From assembly GCA_963693305.1 (NCBI GenBank), contig OY855914.1:10332903-10396902 (forward strand): a DNA stretch of 64,000 nt, written 5' to 3'. The notes below the pieces were generated by a model. That model saw nothing but the letters and a program-made list of their open reading frames with translations. It was not told the origin of the DNA and ran no database searches. Position numbers and translations under genes: made by a program. The stretch comes from Meandrina meandrites. Lineage: Eukaryota > Cnidaria > Anthozoa > Scleractinia > Meandrinidae. This document shows, in pieces, positions 37,401 through 52,400 of the stretch (within the stretch, counting starts at the first letter, position 1; each line of letters opens with the position of its first letter).

Positions 37401-40400
37401 AATGTTGACAGTAACGGATATATAGGCCACCTTATCCAATAGCCGTGTGCAACAATTAAACTCGATTTTTATCAATGCAGCATCTGATATCACATAGAGT
37501 TTGACTTTCTTCTATTGTTTACTCACATTACGTTCCAAAAAAATGACATCATTACCTTCGTGTTTGTTGATTTCCAAAAGAGATATAGTTTGGACATGCG
37601 ATGTTGGACCCTTTACGTCTTTCTCAGTAGAATTTATTAAAATTGCCGAAAAAAACTGGTCATAGATATTTGCTAATGTTTTCTTAAGTAATGAAAATAC
37701 TGTTCTCATTAAAATAATGAAATAAAAAATGGGGGTCACCGTGCTTGTTTAGAAGAAAATGACCATTTATTTCCCTGCTGAGCTTAACCTGAAGGAAATC
37801 CCGTAATGTTGTATGCGAGCGCTTATGGCGCAAAAAATTATGTGCAGCAAGGATGCGCAACGCAATTCCGTGGAATCACCTTAAATAGATGTGTTTGTCA
37901 AAAAATCACTTGGACTTGATAATGTAATTAAAATAGTTAAATGTTTCGAAAAATCGCTTCTTACTCGTATACATTATACCTATATAGCCCATAATTTATG
38001 GGTGTACACTCCAACCTCCAACTCTACTATATTATTCTACTACATAAAAACTAGTCTTTTTCTTTAAAAAAATAAAGCTATGACTACTTGACGATTACTA
38101 ATGAGAACGGAGAGACTTTTGGAGTGATCTGTGGTTCTCGGTATGGGACGGACATTATTGTAACTGGTCACTATGCACTGCTGGCATTCCATTCAGACTA
38201 CTATGAGACACAGGATAGAGGATTCAACATATCGTTCACTGTCGTTCCAAAGCCTGGTGAGTACATATAGAATAATTCACGGAAAGTGCGCTAGTACGGT
38301 GTTTACGCACAAGTTGGTGAAATATCAGAAATCGAAAGAGTGAGCGCAGCGAATGAGTGAGATTTCTGATACAAGCCAATGAGTGCATAAACACCGTACA
38401 AAACACTTTCAATGTGATATTGTGTCTGTTATATACGTACTGAGATTAAACGCCCTTTTTAATGAACAATTCAGTCGAGGATATACATGAACGGTGCAAA
38501 CAAGTGATTTTCGTAATAGTCCATGGGCCCAGACCCCAAAATTAGGCATTTGTTACCATTCGGAGGGACAAATGCTATCATATGTGATGGATTAGCATCC
38601 CATCCAGGGGGGATTAGCAGTAGTGCTAGTCGCTTAATGCTACAGATACTTGGATAAGCTCCGGCCTGATGGGTCACTTGGCTCAAACACAAACTTTTCC
38701 TACTTACCATAAACCCATACTTTTCAAGGACGTTTTTCATACGAACAATTGTTATGACCATGTTATGACGGGTCTATTAGTTCTACAAGAAATGATAAAA
38801 GTTATTTTCAGTGAAAACAAGGAAACTGGATACAACTCGAGATCATTATTCAATGAATTCCGAAGTTCTTTAGACAGAAGAGAACAACTCAACTCAGAAG
38901 AAAAGACCACAAGTCGACACGAGCAACTTAAAGCGTGCTTGTCAAACTTTCGAAACCTGTGAAATGTGAGTGTAACCCACAAAATATTCGGAACGAGACG
39001 GCATTTAGGCTTGAATGCTAATTGACGGTTCTGACTGAGAAATAGTCATTGTTCCCTTTCTGAAAAATTAGAACATCATAGAACTTACAGCTGTCTAGTT
39101 TCTTTGTACCTAACTTCATTCCGTTCTTAAAATAAATAAGTTGACGTCTTTTAAAAGAAATCTTCCGAAGAGCTCGTGAAGAACAGGAACTTCGAAAATT
39201 GTGGTATATCAGCGGCGGCACATTGACCACATTGACACTTCCTCCTCGCGGACTGATATATCAGTCAACCCAGTCCAACTAATTACGTTCTGCTTTTCAC
39301 TTTTGCACGAAGGTGCAGTTAAATTCAAAGCAACTTTTTCTTCTATGCGTGCTCTATCGTCTGTTCAAATATTATTCCATAATTTTCTTGCTCGAGGATT
39401 ACAGCACTTAACCAGCATTATTTTAAGTGTCAACGATGCTCTGTTTTGTTCTTGCTAATTTAGCCACTGTCGCTGGGGGGAGTGGAAAGGCAAGGGAGGT
39501 GTTACTGAGGTAGTGGTTTTCATTTTCTTTCGAACAGGACCGGATTTGTAGAGACAAAGTGCCGTTTTAATTTCCTAATTGCAAGAAGGACTTATAGCTC
39601 CCTCCGGGGCGGTTTACACTTCTAATTACTACAATGTAACTCAAGTTCAAACATTTACTTTTGCACAGCTCTCACGGCTAGGGTGACCACCAACCTTGTC
39701 CCTGGGCGTTCTTTAAAGGTGTTACTGCTAATGAGCTGAGAATGCTAGTGAATAGGTTGTTCCGGTTATAAGCCTCCCCCCCCCCCCCCACCCCTCCCCC
39801 CACTGCAATAAATGACATGAAAGGGGTTGATTTTTTACCCAACTGAAGCTGAATGGTGGTTCTCCGATGTACAGAGGATTTTAAGGTAAAAGTTGAGAAG
39901 CGGTGATTACCGCCAACAAAGAATGCATCTGTCTGCCATATTTTACGACGCATTTTTATCATTCTGGTCAGTGACGACTCTTCCATGGTTATTTTGACAT
40001 TCTTTGAGCTCGCCACGAGTTCTCCCACCCCACCAACCGGGTTCCTTTCCCTCTTTTGCGCACCTGTCCTCGCAATAGCCAATCTCAAACTTGATTACAG
40101 GAAATATAATCTATATATTACATCTTCTGCCGCAAATGCCCCAAAGAAGTTTTCACAAGTAATGCAAGAGACATACTGACTGAATCCTTTAGGAAACATC
40201 GCCTCGAGGTGCGATACCACAACAGAGACTCCATGTACATCTGATGCAACATTTCGATGATAATGCCGAATGCCTCAGCCCATTCATTTCAAGACGTCCT
40301 TGTTCCATGGTGCAATCAGGTTTAGTAATGAAGTATTTCCGGACAGCGTAATGCAATATCTTTTAATTTAAATCACTTGCTTCTCTTCGCAACAACCATG

Positions 40401-43400
40401 ATTCCTTTTTTCTGTCATCTTTCTGTTCAACACGTGCACGTGCCATCTTGGCGGGCATCTTGGCGCGCGCAAACTTTTTTGAATTATTTGCGCATGACTG
40501 TAGAGAACAAACTGTGTTTTCGAACAAAGTTGTTAGCTTTTCCGAAAAAAGGCAGCAGCGCACAAGCGGGAAACCAGTACCGAGCTAATTAACGTCTACG
40601 AAACAAATGTTTATTTCAAAAATCAGAACCCTTTCACGCCTCGCGAAAATATTTCTGGACTGATATTGTAAGTTAATTTTAGAAGTAATTCTCTTAAATA
40701 ATTCTCAAAAATAGTTTTCCTAAGTTTTTAATACAATCTTAATCTTTTTTTAAAGATTATTTTGCCCTTTCCTGGGGATTTAAATCGATAAATTAAGACC
40801 AAAATAACCGTACACCTTAGTACGGCCGCCATCTTGGATTTTCCCAGAATGCAATTCAGGACCTTCAAACAATATTTTGTTCTGTTTTAGTGATTAATTC
40901 AAACTTTTACTATTTTATTGAGTAAACTAGTTAATAATCATGTTTCCAATACTGCAAGATGAAATTGAACAAAAATAGACCATAATAGGAGTTGTAAATT
41001 ATATCTCCATTTTAGCCTCATTTTCATGCAGAAGGAGAACTTTATACCCTTAAAAAATCCTACTAAGCTACTCTTTCGTGATTGCTATCAGCTCAATTTT
41101 GAAACTCCTTCAGATGAACTTTAATCTGATACCATTCACAATTTGTTACTTTGAATGGTACCGAACCCATGGACTATAAACAGAGTAAAGCACTTCAAAA
41201 TCTTCGTCGGTCAACTTGGGGAATATTTTATTGAAGGTCAACCCTTAGAAAGTGTCAATGTGCACAAAGATTTAGGATTGTTTACTGCCAGTGATCTCTC
41301 ATGGAATCAACATATAGACAAAATTACTGCTAAGGCTAATAGAGTGTTAGGATTGGTTAAAAGAACTTGTGGAGATCTCAAGGACATTGATACTAAGAAA
41401 ACACTGTACTGTGGTCTTGTGAGACCTTTATTGGAATATTCATGCGAAACTTGGAACCCTCATACAAAACGTAACATTGATAAATTAGAGGCTGTTCAGC
41501 GAAGAGCCACCAGATGGATTACTTTGTCTGATGATGATTACGATCTTAGATTATCGAAGTTAAAATTGTTGTCTTTATTTAATAGGAGGTTTGTTAGAGA
41601 TAATACATTTTTGTTTAATGTAATTAATGAGCATTATGATATAGATATCTCAGACAAGCTCATATTTTGTAAGGACAGAAGCACAGGGCACAACTTGAGG
41701 AAAAATGTCACACAGGATCTTGTCCCAAATCTAAGTAGGACTAATGGTTTTAAATATAGTTTTTTTAACCGTATTGTTAATGAATGGAATAGTTTACCTA
41801 ATCATATTAGAGAAGTAAATTGTATTACAACTTTTAAAAGAAATGTTTTAAGTTTTCTTATGGATAATTACAATATTTGTATTGTATATTTGTATATATA
41901 TTTTAAATTTTAATAAGTGGGGACGTCCCTAGTATGGTGCCATTGCGCTTTTGGTTGTCTCCTTCTCCACAGCTTTTTGCTTGTTTTGTTATCTTAATTT
42001 CCATTATGTATTTGTATTGTTTGGAGTAAATCGTAATAAATAAATAAATACACATCCAGCAGCTTTACATTTACTTTCACGGCCTTCTTTTTTGGGTTGT
42101 TTTTGTTTTGATTGCTTAAGTCAACTGAAGCTGTCTAATGGAGCAGCTACCCTGCGCCATTTGATTAGTTTACATCGGTTTGCGAACGAAAATATACTTT
42201 GAGGCTAAGATCGTATTAAAGACAAGTCCACTTATCTATTACAATATGAAAACGAAAGAAAATGTGTTAATTTTTAGGTGAGTCCCTAAAAGAAAAAGAG
42301 GCAATGTCTATTCCAAGGGAGGTATTAAAACTAAACGATTTTGCGTTGTAATAACGCTTTGGATACAAATTAACTGTTGCAGAGATAATTGGATGTGGTT
42401 CCGTGGTAAACAATACACTGGCAAGTCCTGGATATCCAAACAACTACCCACCCAATATGGATTGTAATTATTCAGTTCCCATTCCTCACGGCATGGCATT
42501 AGAAATCACCTTTCATGAATTTGACGTGGAGTATGATCTAGAATGCAAGTGAGTGAAGACATAACTATGCCAATCTTGAAATTTATATTCTTATCAATCA
42601 GAGATCTTCATATATCTCCTGAATCAGGAGCCCCTCTTCGACTATATGCGCAAGGGACCCGTTCCCAATGGTTCGGGCTGAAGACGCTAGCTTGGTAATT
42701 ATCTTTTTCTTAAATCAATCCATAATCACTCATCGTTTTCTTGTAGACAAAGAAATGCATTGGTGACACATTAGATTTCAGAAACTTGAAAATCACTTGC
42801 GTATTTATTAATTAACTAGGAGAATGATCATCTATTACAGTTGTCAATATAGTAAGAGCAAGCTGTGAACCGTTAAATTAGCTGTTTTTAATTTTTCATC
42901 AGTAGACCAACCAAGGCCGAAGTTTTTTGTCGAAACATCTTCGATAAATTTCCTTCAAATCAGATAAATGATGTATTTAGTGTTATGCCTAAGTCAGCGT
43001 GAGCCACCTTTTTCGTTTAATTGATGATTTTCTTTCCTTCTATTTTAAGGTTTGATTATTTAAAGATTACTAACGAGAACGACGAGATATTTGGTGCGAT
43101 CTGCGGCGAGCAGCGTGGAGAAAACGTTATTGTGATTGGCAACTATGTACAACTAATATTCCATTCAGACTCTGAAGTACAGAAAAAAGGATTCTTGATA
43201 TCTTTTACTGCTGTTCCAACGTCTGGTGAGTAATATTGTGGAGATTCCTCATGGTGGACACACGTTCGATAGAGTGTGATACAAAATAGGAAAAAGTCAT
43301 TGCGAATTGAAATGAAACGGTATAAATTTGCCCAACTGCAGTTCTTGTAGCTGTGTAGCAACTAAAAAATTATGTTTAGGGTGAGTACCAAGGGACCTCG

Positions 43401-46400
43401 CCGTTGAATATGAATCGCATTAAAATTTGTTCTGTGTAGCAATGAATAAAAATGCATGTCTGAAAGTATGGGATAGTAATTAAGGAAGATATAGAGCGTC
43501 ATAATTATACTCCATCAGCTTGATAAATAAGACCTTTAATTCTACTGAGAAACAGTGGGTTGCCCAGGGGCCCATGGTAAGCTACTGTTGATGGTTTCAA
43601 CTGATTTACAAGCAACAAGTCCAAGGGAAAAAAACATCAACGTGTCCAAAACGTTGCAGCTGTTTTGCATATTTCATGTTTCATCAGAAGTTTCAGAGAA
43701 CGCTTTGGTCTCGCGGGAGTTATTTCCTAAGTGAGGTACAACCGGATGTTATTCGCGCGATCAGCGATTTGAAACAGACATTAAAATGATTTATAAGTAA
43801 CTAAATTTTCGACAACTCTCTGATGCCTTCCTTGCATAGTTAATTCTTATTTTCTGCTGGTCTGCAGGAATGCTGCCTATGGTAAATAAACTGGTGGGAA
43901 ATGTACAAATGTAGCTTAGAGAAAGAGCCGTTCTAGTCTTTTTTTTTTCAGATTCCTTCCAAAGAATTTCGACTGAAGCAAAGAAAGGGAGCCATACAGA
44001 CCAGCGGGAAATAAGAACTAGTAATGCAGGCTAATTCAAACAAACTCTGATGATGGGAACACAGAGTTGTCAAAAATTTAGTTTCTTATTAGTTTTTATA
44101 ACATCAGTTAAACTTTTAGATTTTTAGACCAGTTCCAAATCGTTACTGAGAAATTGCAGTTAAAAATGAGCTTTTTATTATCACTTTGCAGAGATACGAA
44201 AATGTGGTTTCGTTGTAAACAATACACTGAAAAGTCCTGGGTATCCAGGCAACTACCCAAGCGATATGGATTGTAACTACTCAGTTCCCATTCCACACGG
44301 CATGGCGATAAAAATCTTTGTCCATGAAATGATGATGGAGTATCATGCATCATGCAAGTAAGTAATTACACACCTGTAACTATGTTAAAGCACTATGTAA
44401 ACTAACAGACCCCACAGTGCTGGTGTGTTTCCATATTTTGTCTCCTTAAGTTTTCAGCACTAAACACATATAAGTCTTTACCTGAACAGTTGAAAGAAAC
44501 TTATCCATTTCTCCTGAATTTCTGTACTCCATAATTTCCTTTTGCAGTCCGACTGAGTAGGCCCCATTTTCAGCCGTTCTGGGAGTCCGGTGTGTCATCC
44601 TCCTCCCAACGAACATGGTGTGGGGCAAGGAACGCGGGCTCACGAAACGGCTGGAAATCGAGCCTATCCGACTGAGTAGTTCCCCAAATTCCACTCGGCA
44701 GGAACACCCTTCTCTGTGACAAGCATCACATTGGCAGGGAAAACCAAAAGAAAAGCTTTTAAAAAGTGCCAACGACTGCACTTTTTTATAAGAACCTTTA
44801 TAAGTGGGGGGCGCGGTTGCCTAATGGTTCTTGCGCTGGACTCCGGATCGGGCGGTCCGGGTGCGAGCCCTGGCCGGGGCAGTGCGTTGTGTTCTTAGGC
44901 AAGATACTATACTCCCATAGTGCCTCTCTCCACCCAGGTGTTTAATTGGGTACCGGCGAATTTAATGCTCGGGGTAAACCTGCGATGGACTAGCCTCCCA
45001 TCCAGGAGGGAGTAGAAATACTCCTGGTCGCTTCATGCTACGGAAACCGGGATAAGCTTCGGTGATGGGCCATTAGTCTCATATGCAGACTCTTATAAAA
45101 AAAAAATTGACCCAGATCTTAAGATTTTAAGATCATGCTAAGAACGTACCCAAGCTGCATGGCTGAGGTAAAGCATTTTTTATCCAGTTTTACATAGAGC
45201 TCTAAACACCTTGTAATGCATTTCTATCGAATCAACTTTTCATTGTTTAAATAAAGCAGGTAGCTTTTAAAATTTGTCGTTCTCAAATGTGGAGTATGAT
45301 GCTAGCTAACTAGCCATGCACGCATACATCTCAAAAGAGTAGGCCATTTCCGAGTTACTTTTGCCCTCTGTCTCAAAATGAGTCTTCCTGCGAATTGCAA
45401 ATCAAACTCATTTTCATTTTAATGGTTTCGCACGAGGGCTCGTTTTGAAAATGAGGCGAAGGGTAACTCGGAAATGGCCTATTTGATAAAATACAGCACA
45501 TGATGGTAGTTTTTTAGGTTTCCTAGTCACGTTCACATTCGGCCGCGAAATTAGACGTTCTTATATAAAGAGTGAACTGTCCGTGACACACATGACCTTT
45601 CTTTCACTGGTCCATTTCATTCCATTCCACTCGTTAACCATTTGGTACACTGTTAGAATAGGTTGAAATTAAACGGTTACGTAACTTGGTAATGTTGCAT
45701 TGAAGAAGCCAGAACAGGCAAAGCGTATAAACGGGCACATATTAGGAAACTCGCTGCTGCGCATATTGCCTTAAATTACACCTTTTTTATTTAAACGTGT
45801 AGTAAACAAATAAAGAAGCCTCCACTGTGCTCTGTTCTGTTATAAAGCACGCAGAAAGCGGCAATAGCACGAAAGAAGTGTAGGGGGAGACACTCGCCTA
45901 ACGGCTCGTGTTTCTCCCTACTTGAGTGTTATCGTCGCTTCCTAAGTGCTTTACAACGGAAGAGAGCACAGTCGTGGCTTTATTTGTTTTATGATTAAGA
46001 CTCCATCATTTCAATGTCATTTTCCCCACGCATGCTCCTTCATTTAAAGATTCTTTTCGTTTCCAAAACGATTCAAAAGTGTCTTCAGCGAGCTTTATAT
46101 ACTCTCATAAAGCACGCAAATTTCAACCAATCACAACGCTTGTTAGAATGCTTCAAATAATTTGATTGGCTAACGAGACAACAGCTGTCAATCAAAAACT
46201 GAACTTGAGCTTGACCTTGAGCTTCACTTTCGATTTTGAGTGAAGAGAGAATGCTTCGAAGGTCACTGTTCAGTCCAAAAATAACGATGTAAAAGCTATT
46301 TGTCCAATGAAATCTGGCCGAATTGGGGCGCACTTTTCCATTATGACAATTACGAAAAAAGAGCTCGAAGCTTGCGAATGAAACATTCCAAACTGCTGAG

Positions 46401-49400
46401 CTGAGTTTGAAATGAAGAACAGTCGTATTTACGTAAGAGGATTGCCCGAACTGGCGGCAACGTTCGAAAGATTGAACTGCTTCCGCTAAAAGCGTCAGAG
46501 AGGATGTATGAGCAGCTTTTACCTGATCATTCAAAGGGCGAGCATTCGAATTCAGTAATTGTTGATGTTCGCTTCGCTGAGAAACCGGAGATTGCCATAT
46601 GGAACAAGCGCCATCTCCATGTAAGTTTTTAATACTTTTATTTGGACATTTTTACAAAAATAAAGCCCGTCTACAAAAACAGACAACTCATTTGTTGATT
46701 TATTTTGCTACTTGATTGCTTCATTTTTACCGGCAGTTTGTCGGAACTTAGAATTACTTGTAATTTACGTACAGTTTTAATACTACTGTTGTTCATTGCA
46801 GACAAATAGCTCGTTTTCTTTGCAGCTAAAATTTCGTTTTCTTTTGCGATGTCTAAGCCAAACAGAAAATGCTGCTTCAACTCCTCATAAATGCCAAGGG
46901 AAAAAATTCGGAAAATTGGTATTCCATTTTGCAGATGATGACGTGAACTTCGTGCTTTGTACCCTCCAATTAGAGCGCGCGTTAAATCGAAACTTTATTA
47001 TAATACCTAATAGATCCTTCTCTTTAGTAATCATGGTTAGAAATTAAAAGTATACATATCATTGAGAGTAATTTACATAATGTGCCCCTCTTGGAATACG
47101 ATTAAACTTAGCCCCCCTCCCCCCTCCCCCATTTTTTGTAAGGCCTCCACCCCCATCTCGCTAATGAATAGATATTCCCTCTTACCAAGGTTACGAAAAG
47201 TACAGAAATGAAGCCAAACTTCAATTAAACAACATGCACGAGTTTCTGTCCCCTATTGATCGCTTGCAACCACGTGACAAGGCGGCCATGTTGGTGGTCA
47301 AAACAATAAAAAACTTTTTCGCAGAATTTGCATGATAAAAAAGTTTAGTTCCCAGCGGAGGAAAACGCTTTGTTGTTGTCCCCCAGCATGGCTGCCGTGA
47401 CGTCAGTTGCAAGCCAGCAATTCGATTCTGGCATGTATTTTTCTTTAAGGTATGACTACTTGAAGATTACTAATGACAAAAACAAGACATTTGGTATGTT
47501 CTGTGGTTTGCGGCGTTGGACGTTTATTATTGTAACCGGCAACTCCGCACGGCTAACCTTCCATTCAGACTCTGCCTTTGCGGGAAGAGGATATTTTATA
47601 TCATTTATTGTTGTTCCAAACCCTGGTGAGTTTTATCAAAATGACATCTCACAGTTCTTACAAGGCATAGGTAATTGTTTGCTCAAAAGAAAAAGATAAA
47701 ATAGTCAGCGTTTGTGACAAGCGAGTGGCGCCGTAAGGTTCTCACTGATACATGCTTCAAGATAACAGTGTACCCTATTAACCATCATGGTACGTGCTGT
47801 CGCGGTTTTTAGTTCAAACGTCTTTCGTATCCTTGATTTGATTGTCATTTTGTAATGACAATTCGCCCTATCCGACAATTAGAGGATTATGGTTAATAAT
47901 AATTTAAGCCTACTTAGTAACCAAGGTTTTAATTATTCTTTACCAATTGTTCTTTTTTATGTTTATTAGGAAACACTTTTATCTTGAAGCATGTGTCAGT
48001 GAAAAATCTTACGACGCCACTTAGTTACCAAGACGTGGGGACACGGTGGCCTAATGGTTAGGGTGGTGGACTCCGGATCGAACAGTCCGGGTTCGAGCCC
48101 TGGCCGGGGCACTGTTGCTGTTCTTGGGCAAGACACTTTACTCCCACAGAGCCTCTTTCCACCCAAGTGTATAAATGGGTAACGGCGAACTTACTGCTGG
48201 GGGTAACCCTGCGATGGACTAGCATCCCATCCCAGAAATATTCCTAGTCGGTTCATGCTACGGAAACCGGGTTAAGCTCCTGCCCTGATGGGCCACTAGG
48301 CTCGTATGCAGACTTTACCTAGTTACCAAGACAGAAACAAGTACAATACCTTTAACCAATACATTTAATGTCTTTATATAATTCATGTAAGATAATTGTC
48401 CTTTTACGTTAACAGGAAGCCTTTATTAGGAGGCCCTTCTTTGTCAAGAAGGAATAAATCACGAGTTATTGTTGTAACTGAGCTTCATGTTTAAATTTGC
48501 CGTTGCAGACATAATAGAATGTGGTTCCGTGGTAAACAATAAACTGACAAGTCCTGGATATCCCGACAGCTACCCATCCAATATGGATTGCAATTATTCT
48601 GTTGCCATTCCTCGCGACATGGCCTTAAAAATCACCTTTCATGAATTTGATTTGCAGTTTGGATCACAATGCAGGTAATGCTAAGACATGGCTATTGGGA
48701 GATCAGTATTGGGAGAATTTGTGTTTCGATGACGTTGTTAAATCTTCTTCCTAGCACAAGTATATAGAGAGTTTCCTCAGGGCGCTTACCATTTAGCCAA
48801 AAAAATGCAGAACTTTTGGGTTGATGTTTAATGGCGAGGTAATTTTCCGGAAAAATCCGTTCGGAAATTGTGGACTACCTCCAAGAAGTACTTCTCTCTT
48901 TTCGTTCGAAACGGAACGTCAGAAATAACCCTTACCATTTGCACGAAAAACAGCGAAAAACAATAAAAACAATAACAGGAAACCGAACTACAAATGGAAA
49001 GCCCATCTCCGTTTGGCTGGTTTGCTGATTTGGAAAAACCCTTACCATCATTTAATGTTCATCTCTTCCGGTTCTTTCTGAAAAACACTCTGAACACTCT
49101 TAGTTTCGCACTAAAGCAGTTCCGAATTAACAAATGTGAGACTGGACTTAACTCCAGATCTGTTCAGTCAGGACTGGCCCTTTAACTGACCCAATCTCGG
49201 ATGGGATTGGCCGGATAGCAGGTCCTGTAAGAACAAAGAGCCAATCTGATCCATTTGGATACCGTAGTAACCAAGTGTCTTGTAGATACGAAACATTAAA
49301 ATTTCTGCACAATTGCAAGAATGACAGGAATATGGGTTATATAAAAAACGCGCCATCCTTTCTAGCATGTGTCAATTGTTCTTTTAAGGTATGACTACCT

Positions 49401-52400
49401 GAATATCACTAATGAGAACAGGAAGCCATTCGGTTTGATCTGTGGTGACCGACGTGGAATGGTTGTCAATATAACTGGAAACTACGTACTACTTAAATTC
49501 CATTCAGATGCTGAGGTGCAGAGGAAGGGATTCCTATTATTTTTCACTGCTCTGCCACTACCTAGTAAGTGGAAAATATCCAACTGTCCACCTTGCAGCA
49601 TTGACCTATGAATCAGCCCCCTGGCTGTAGCATTTGTTCTTGATAGCATCCACTCTAAAAGGCCGTGCAGTCAGGAAAGTACAAATACTGGTTACTCTTA
49701 ACGCAACAAAAAGGACATTTTTTATATGATCGGCATGAGTTTATTAAATGTTAAGCGGCCAAAAGACGTGTACTGTCATCATAGATCACGAAATAATTGT
49801 TCGCAAGCTGGAAGTCCATGGCTTCAAATTGGGAAACGTTTACACAAGAATTGAGGTTTTTATTTTTAGTGCCGACCGAAATGTGTGTCGCAACCTCTGA
49901 AATGATTCAGAGAAGCGCCCTTTAAGTTTCCAGGGAGATGTGCAACTCGCGGCTTTACTTTTTTGTTGTGTTTGACCTTCAAATCTTGATATGCCTTTGC
50001 AGATATAACAGAATGTGGATCCATTGTAAATAATACCTTGACAAGTCCAGGATATCCAAACAACTACCCAAGCAATATGGATTGTAATTATTCGCTTCCC
50101 ATTCCACACGGCATGGCAATGAAAATCACATTTGATGAATTTCACATGGAGTATGATTCATCGTGCAGGCATGTAAATAAATAAATATAAAACCATGGCT
50201 ATATCGTAAAGGGTCTATGTCAACATTTCTTCATATCACTGAAGATGAAAAGACCAAAGCATTGACACTAAATACTGTAAAAATGGATCGTAGTCTCAAA
50301 TAAGCAAAATACATCCCTTTCTTCTTCCCTCCCCATCGTCTTCTCCTACCATGCTAATCGTCAGTACTGTTGTTCCTTCAAAGTTTACAGCATAATAATG
50401 CGATCGTTGTTTGTTGTTGTTGTTATACCAAGGTTAGAATGATGGCTGAAATGAGATCCCTACTTTACGAACTTGCCTTATACGTGCCTTTCTGTCCACT
50501 TTCCATTTGAACACTTATTGTTCTTTTCAGGTTTGACTACTTGGACATTACTAATGAGAGAGGCAAGTCGTTTGGTAGACACTGTGGTGGACCGAAAAGG
50601 AAGGACGCCACTGTAGATGTAACTGGAAAGTACGTACGGTTACAGTTCCACTCAGACGCAGATTTACAGAAAAGAGGGTTCTTGTTATATTTTAGTACTT
50701 CCCTACTGCCAAGTAAGTACAAACAATTTAACACTGTCTCATTTCCTCAAGGCCTTCAGTACAATATTGTTTTGTGGTTCCAGTGTTTCAGTGGTTTCCA
50801 TGGCCTCAAATTGAGAAACGTTATATTGTTTTTTCTCACAAGAATCGAGGTATGATTTTTAATGCTGACCGAAATTTGTGTCACAGCCTCTGAAAAGGTT
50901 TAGAGAAGTGGCCTTTAATGTTTTCAGGGAGACGTACTACCCAATGCTTTATAACATGTTGTTGCGTTTGAGCTCCACATATAGATTTGCTGTTGCAGAG
51001 ATGAAAGAATGTGGATCCATTGTAAATAACACCTTGACAAGTCCAGGATATCCAAACAACTACCCAAGCAATATGGATTGTTTTTATTTGCTTCCCATTC
51101 CACACGGCATGGCGATGATAATCACATTTCGTGAATTTCACATGGAGTATAGCTCAAGATGCAGGTATGTAAATAAATATAAAACCAAAGTATTGCCACT
51201 AAATGGTAAAAAGGGATCCTAGTCTGAATTCAAATAAGAAGAATATTCCCTTTTTCCTTCTCTCCTCATCCTCTTCCCCTTTTATATTATGCATCAGCAT
51301 TGCTGCTTGTAGCATAATCACACAATCGTTGTTTGTTGTTATACTAAGGTTAGAATGAGGGCTGAAATGATGTCCCTACTTTACGCTCTTGCCTTATTCG
51401 TGCCTTTCTGTCCTCTTTCCATTTTAACACTTGTTGTTCTTTTCAGGTTTGACTACTTGAACATTAGAAATGAGCAAAGCAAATGGTTTGGTAGACACTG
51501 TGGTGGACCGAAAAGGAAGGACGCCACTGTAGATGTTACTGGAAACTACGTAGAGTTATTTTTCCACTCAGACGCAGATTTACAGAAAAAAGGGTTCTTG
51601 TTATATTTTAGTAGTTCCCCACTGCCAAGTAAGTACAAACAATTAAAAACTGTATATGTCTCATTTCCTTAAGGCCTTCAGTACAGTAATGCTTAGTGGT
51701 TCCAGTGGTTCAGTGGTTTCCATGGCGTCAAATTGACAAACGTTATATTGTTTGCATTTCTCATGATCACAATAATCGAGGTATGCCGGATTTTCAATGC
51801 CGACCGAAATTTATGCCACAGCCTCTGAAAAGGTTTGGAGAACTGACCCTATAACTTGTTGTTGTGTTTGAGTTTCACATCTAGATTTCCTGTTGCAGAG
51901 ATAAAAGATTGTGGATCCATTATAAATAATACCTTGAAAAGTCCAGGATATCCAAACAACTACCCAAGCAATATGGATTGTATTTATTCGCTTCCCGTTC
52001 CACACGGCATGGGAATGAAAATCACATTTCATGAATTTCACATGGAGTATGATTCATCATGCAGGTATGTAAATAAATATAAAACCATGAAGCATTGTCA
52101 CTAAAAGGTAATCAAAGGGCCCTATGAGGCCACGACTGTTTTATTTTAAGCGATGACGTCATCGTTTAATGTGTTCGTGCGAGTTCTTGTCGCTTTTATT
52201 TAACAAGTGACGAATTAAATCGTCGAAGTCGAACGTGCATCACTTGTTAAGATCTATACGGATTTACGTTGTTTTTCATTTTGTTTTGCATTGGTTGTAA
52301 AAGAAGCAAGCTCCAAGCAGACAAATTCAAGTTTGCGTGTTTTCGTGCTAGCGTGTGTACACTCTTTTCCCTGTACAGCGTGTACGTTTGACGTTCAATT

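Noticed and set aside
44804..44880. tRNA gene
   Set aside because: Same reason: it is the head of a SINE with a conserved core and a second copy at 48035.
46085..46534. 149-codon minus-strand frame
   Set aside because: It overlaps repeat-like sequence and, in part, the opposite exon-like frame; no domain could be recognised.
49840..52041. Minus-strand frames (49840-50145, 50881-51141, 51811-52041) that resemble one another
   Set aside because: They are antisense shadows of the duplicated CUB first-half exons, which explains their similarity.
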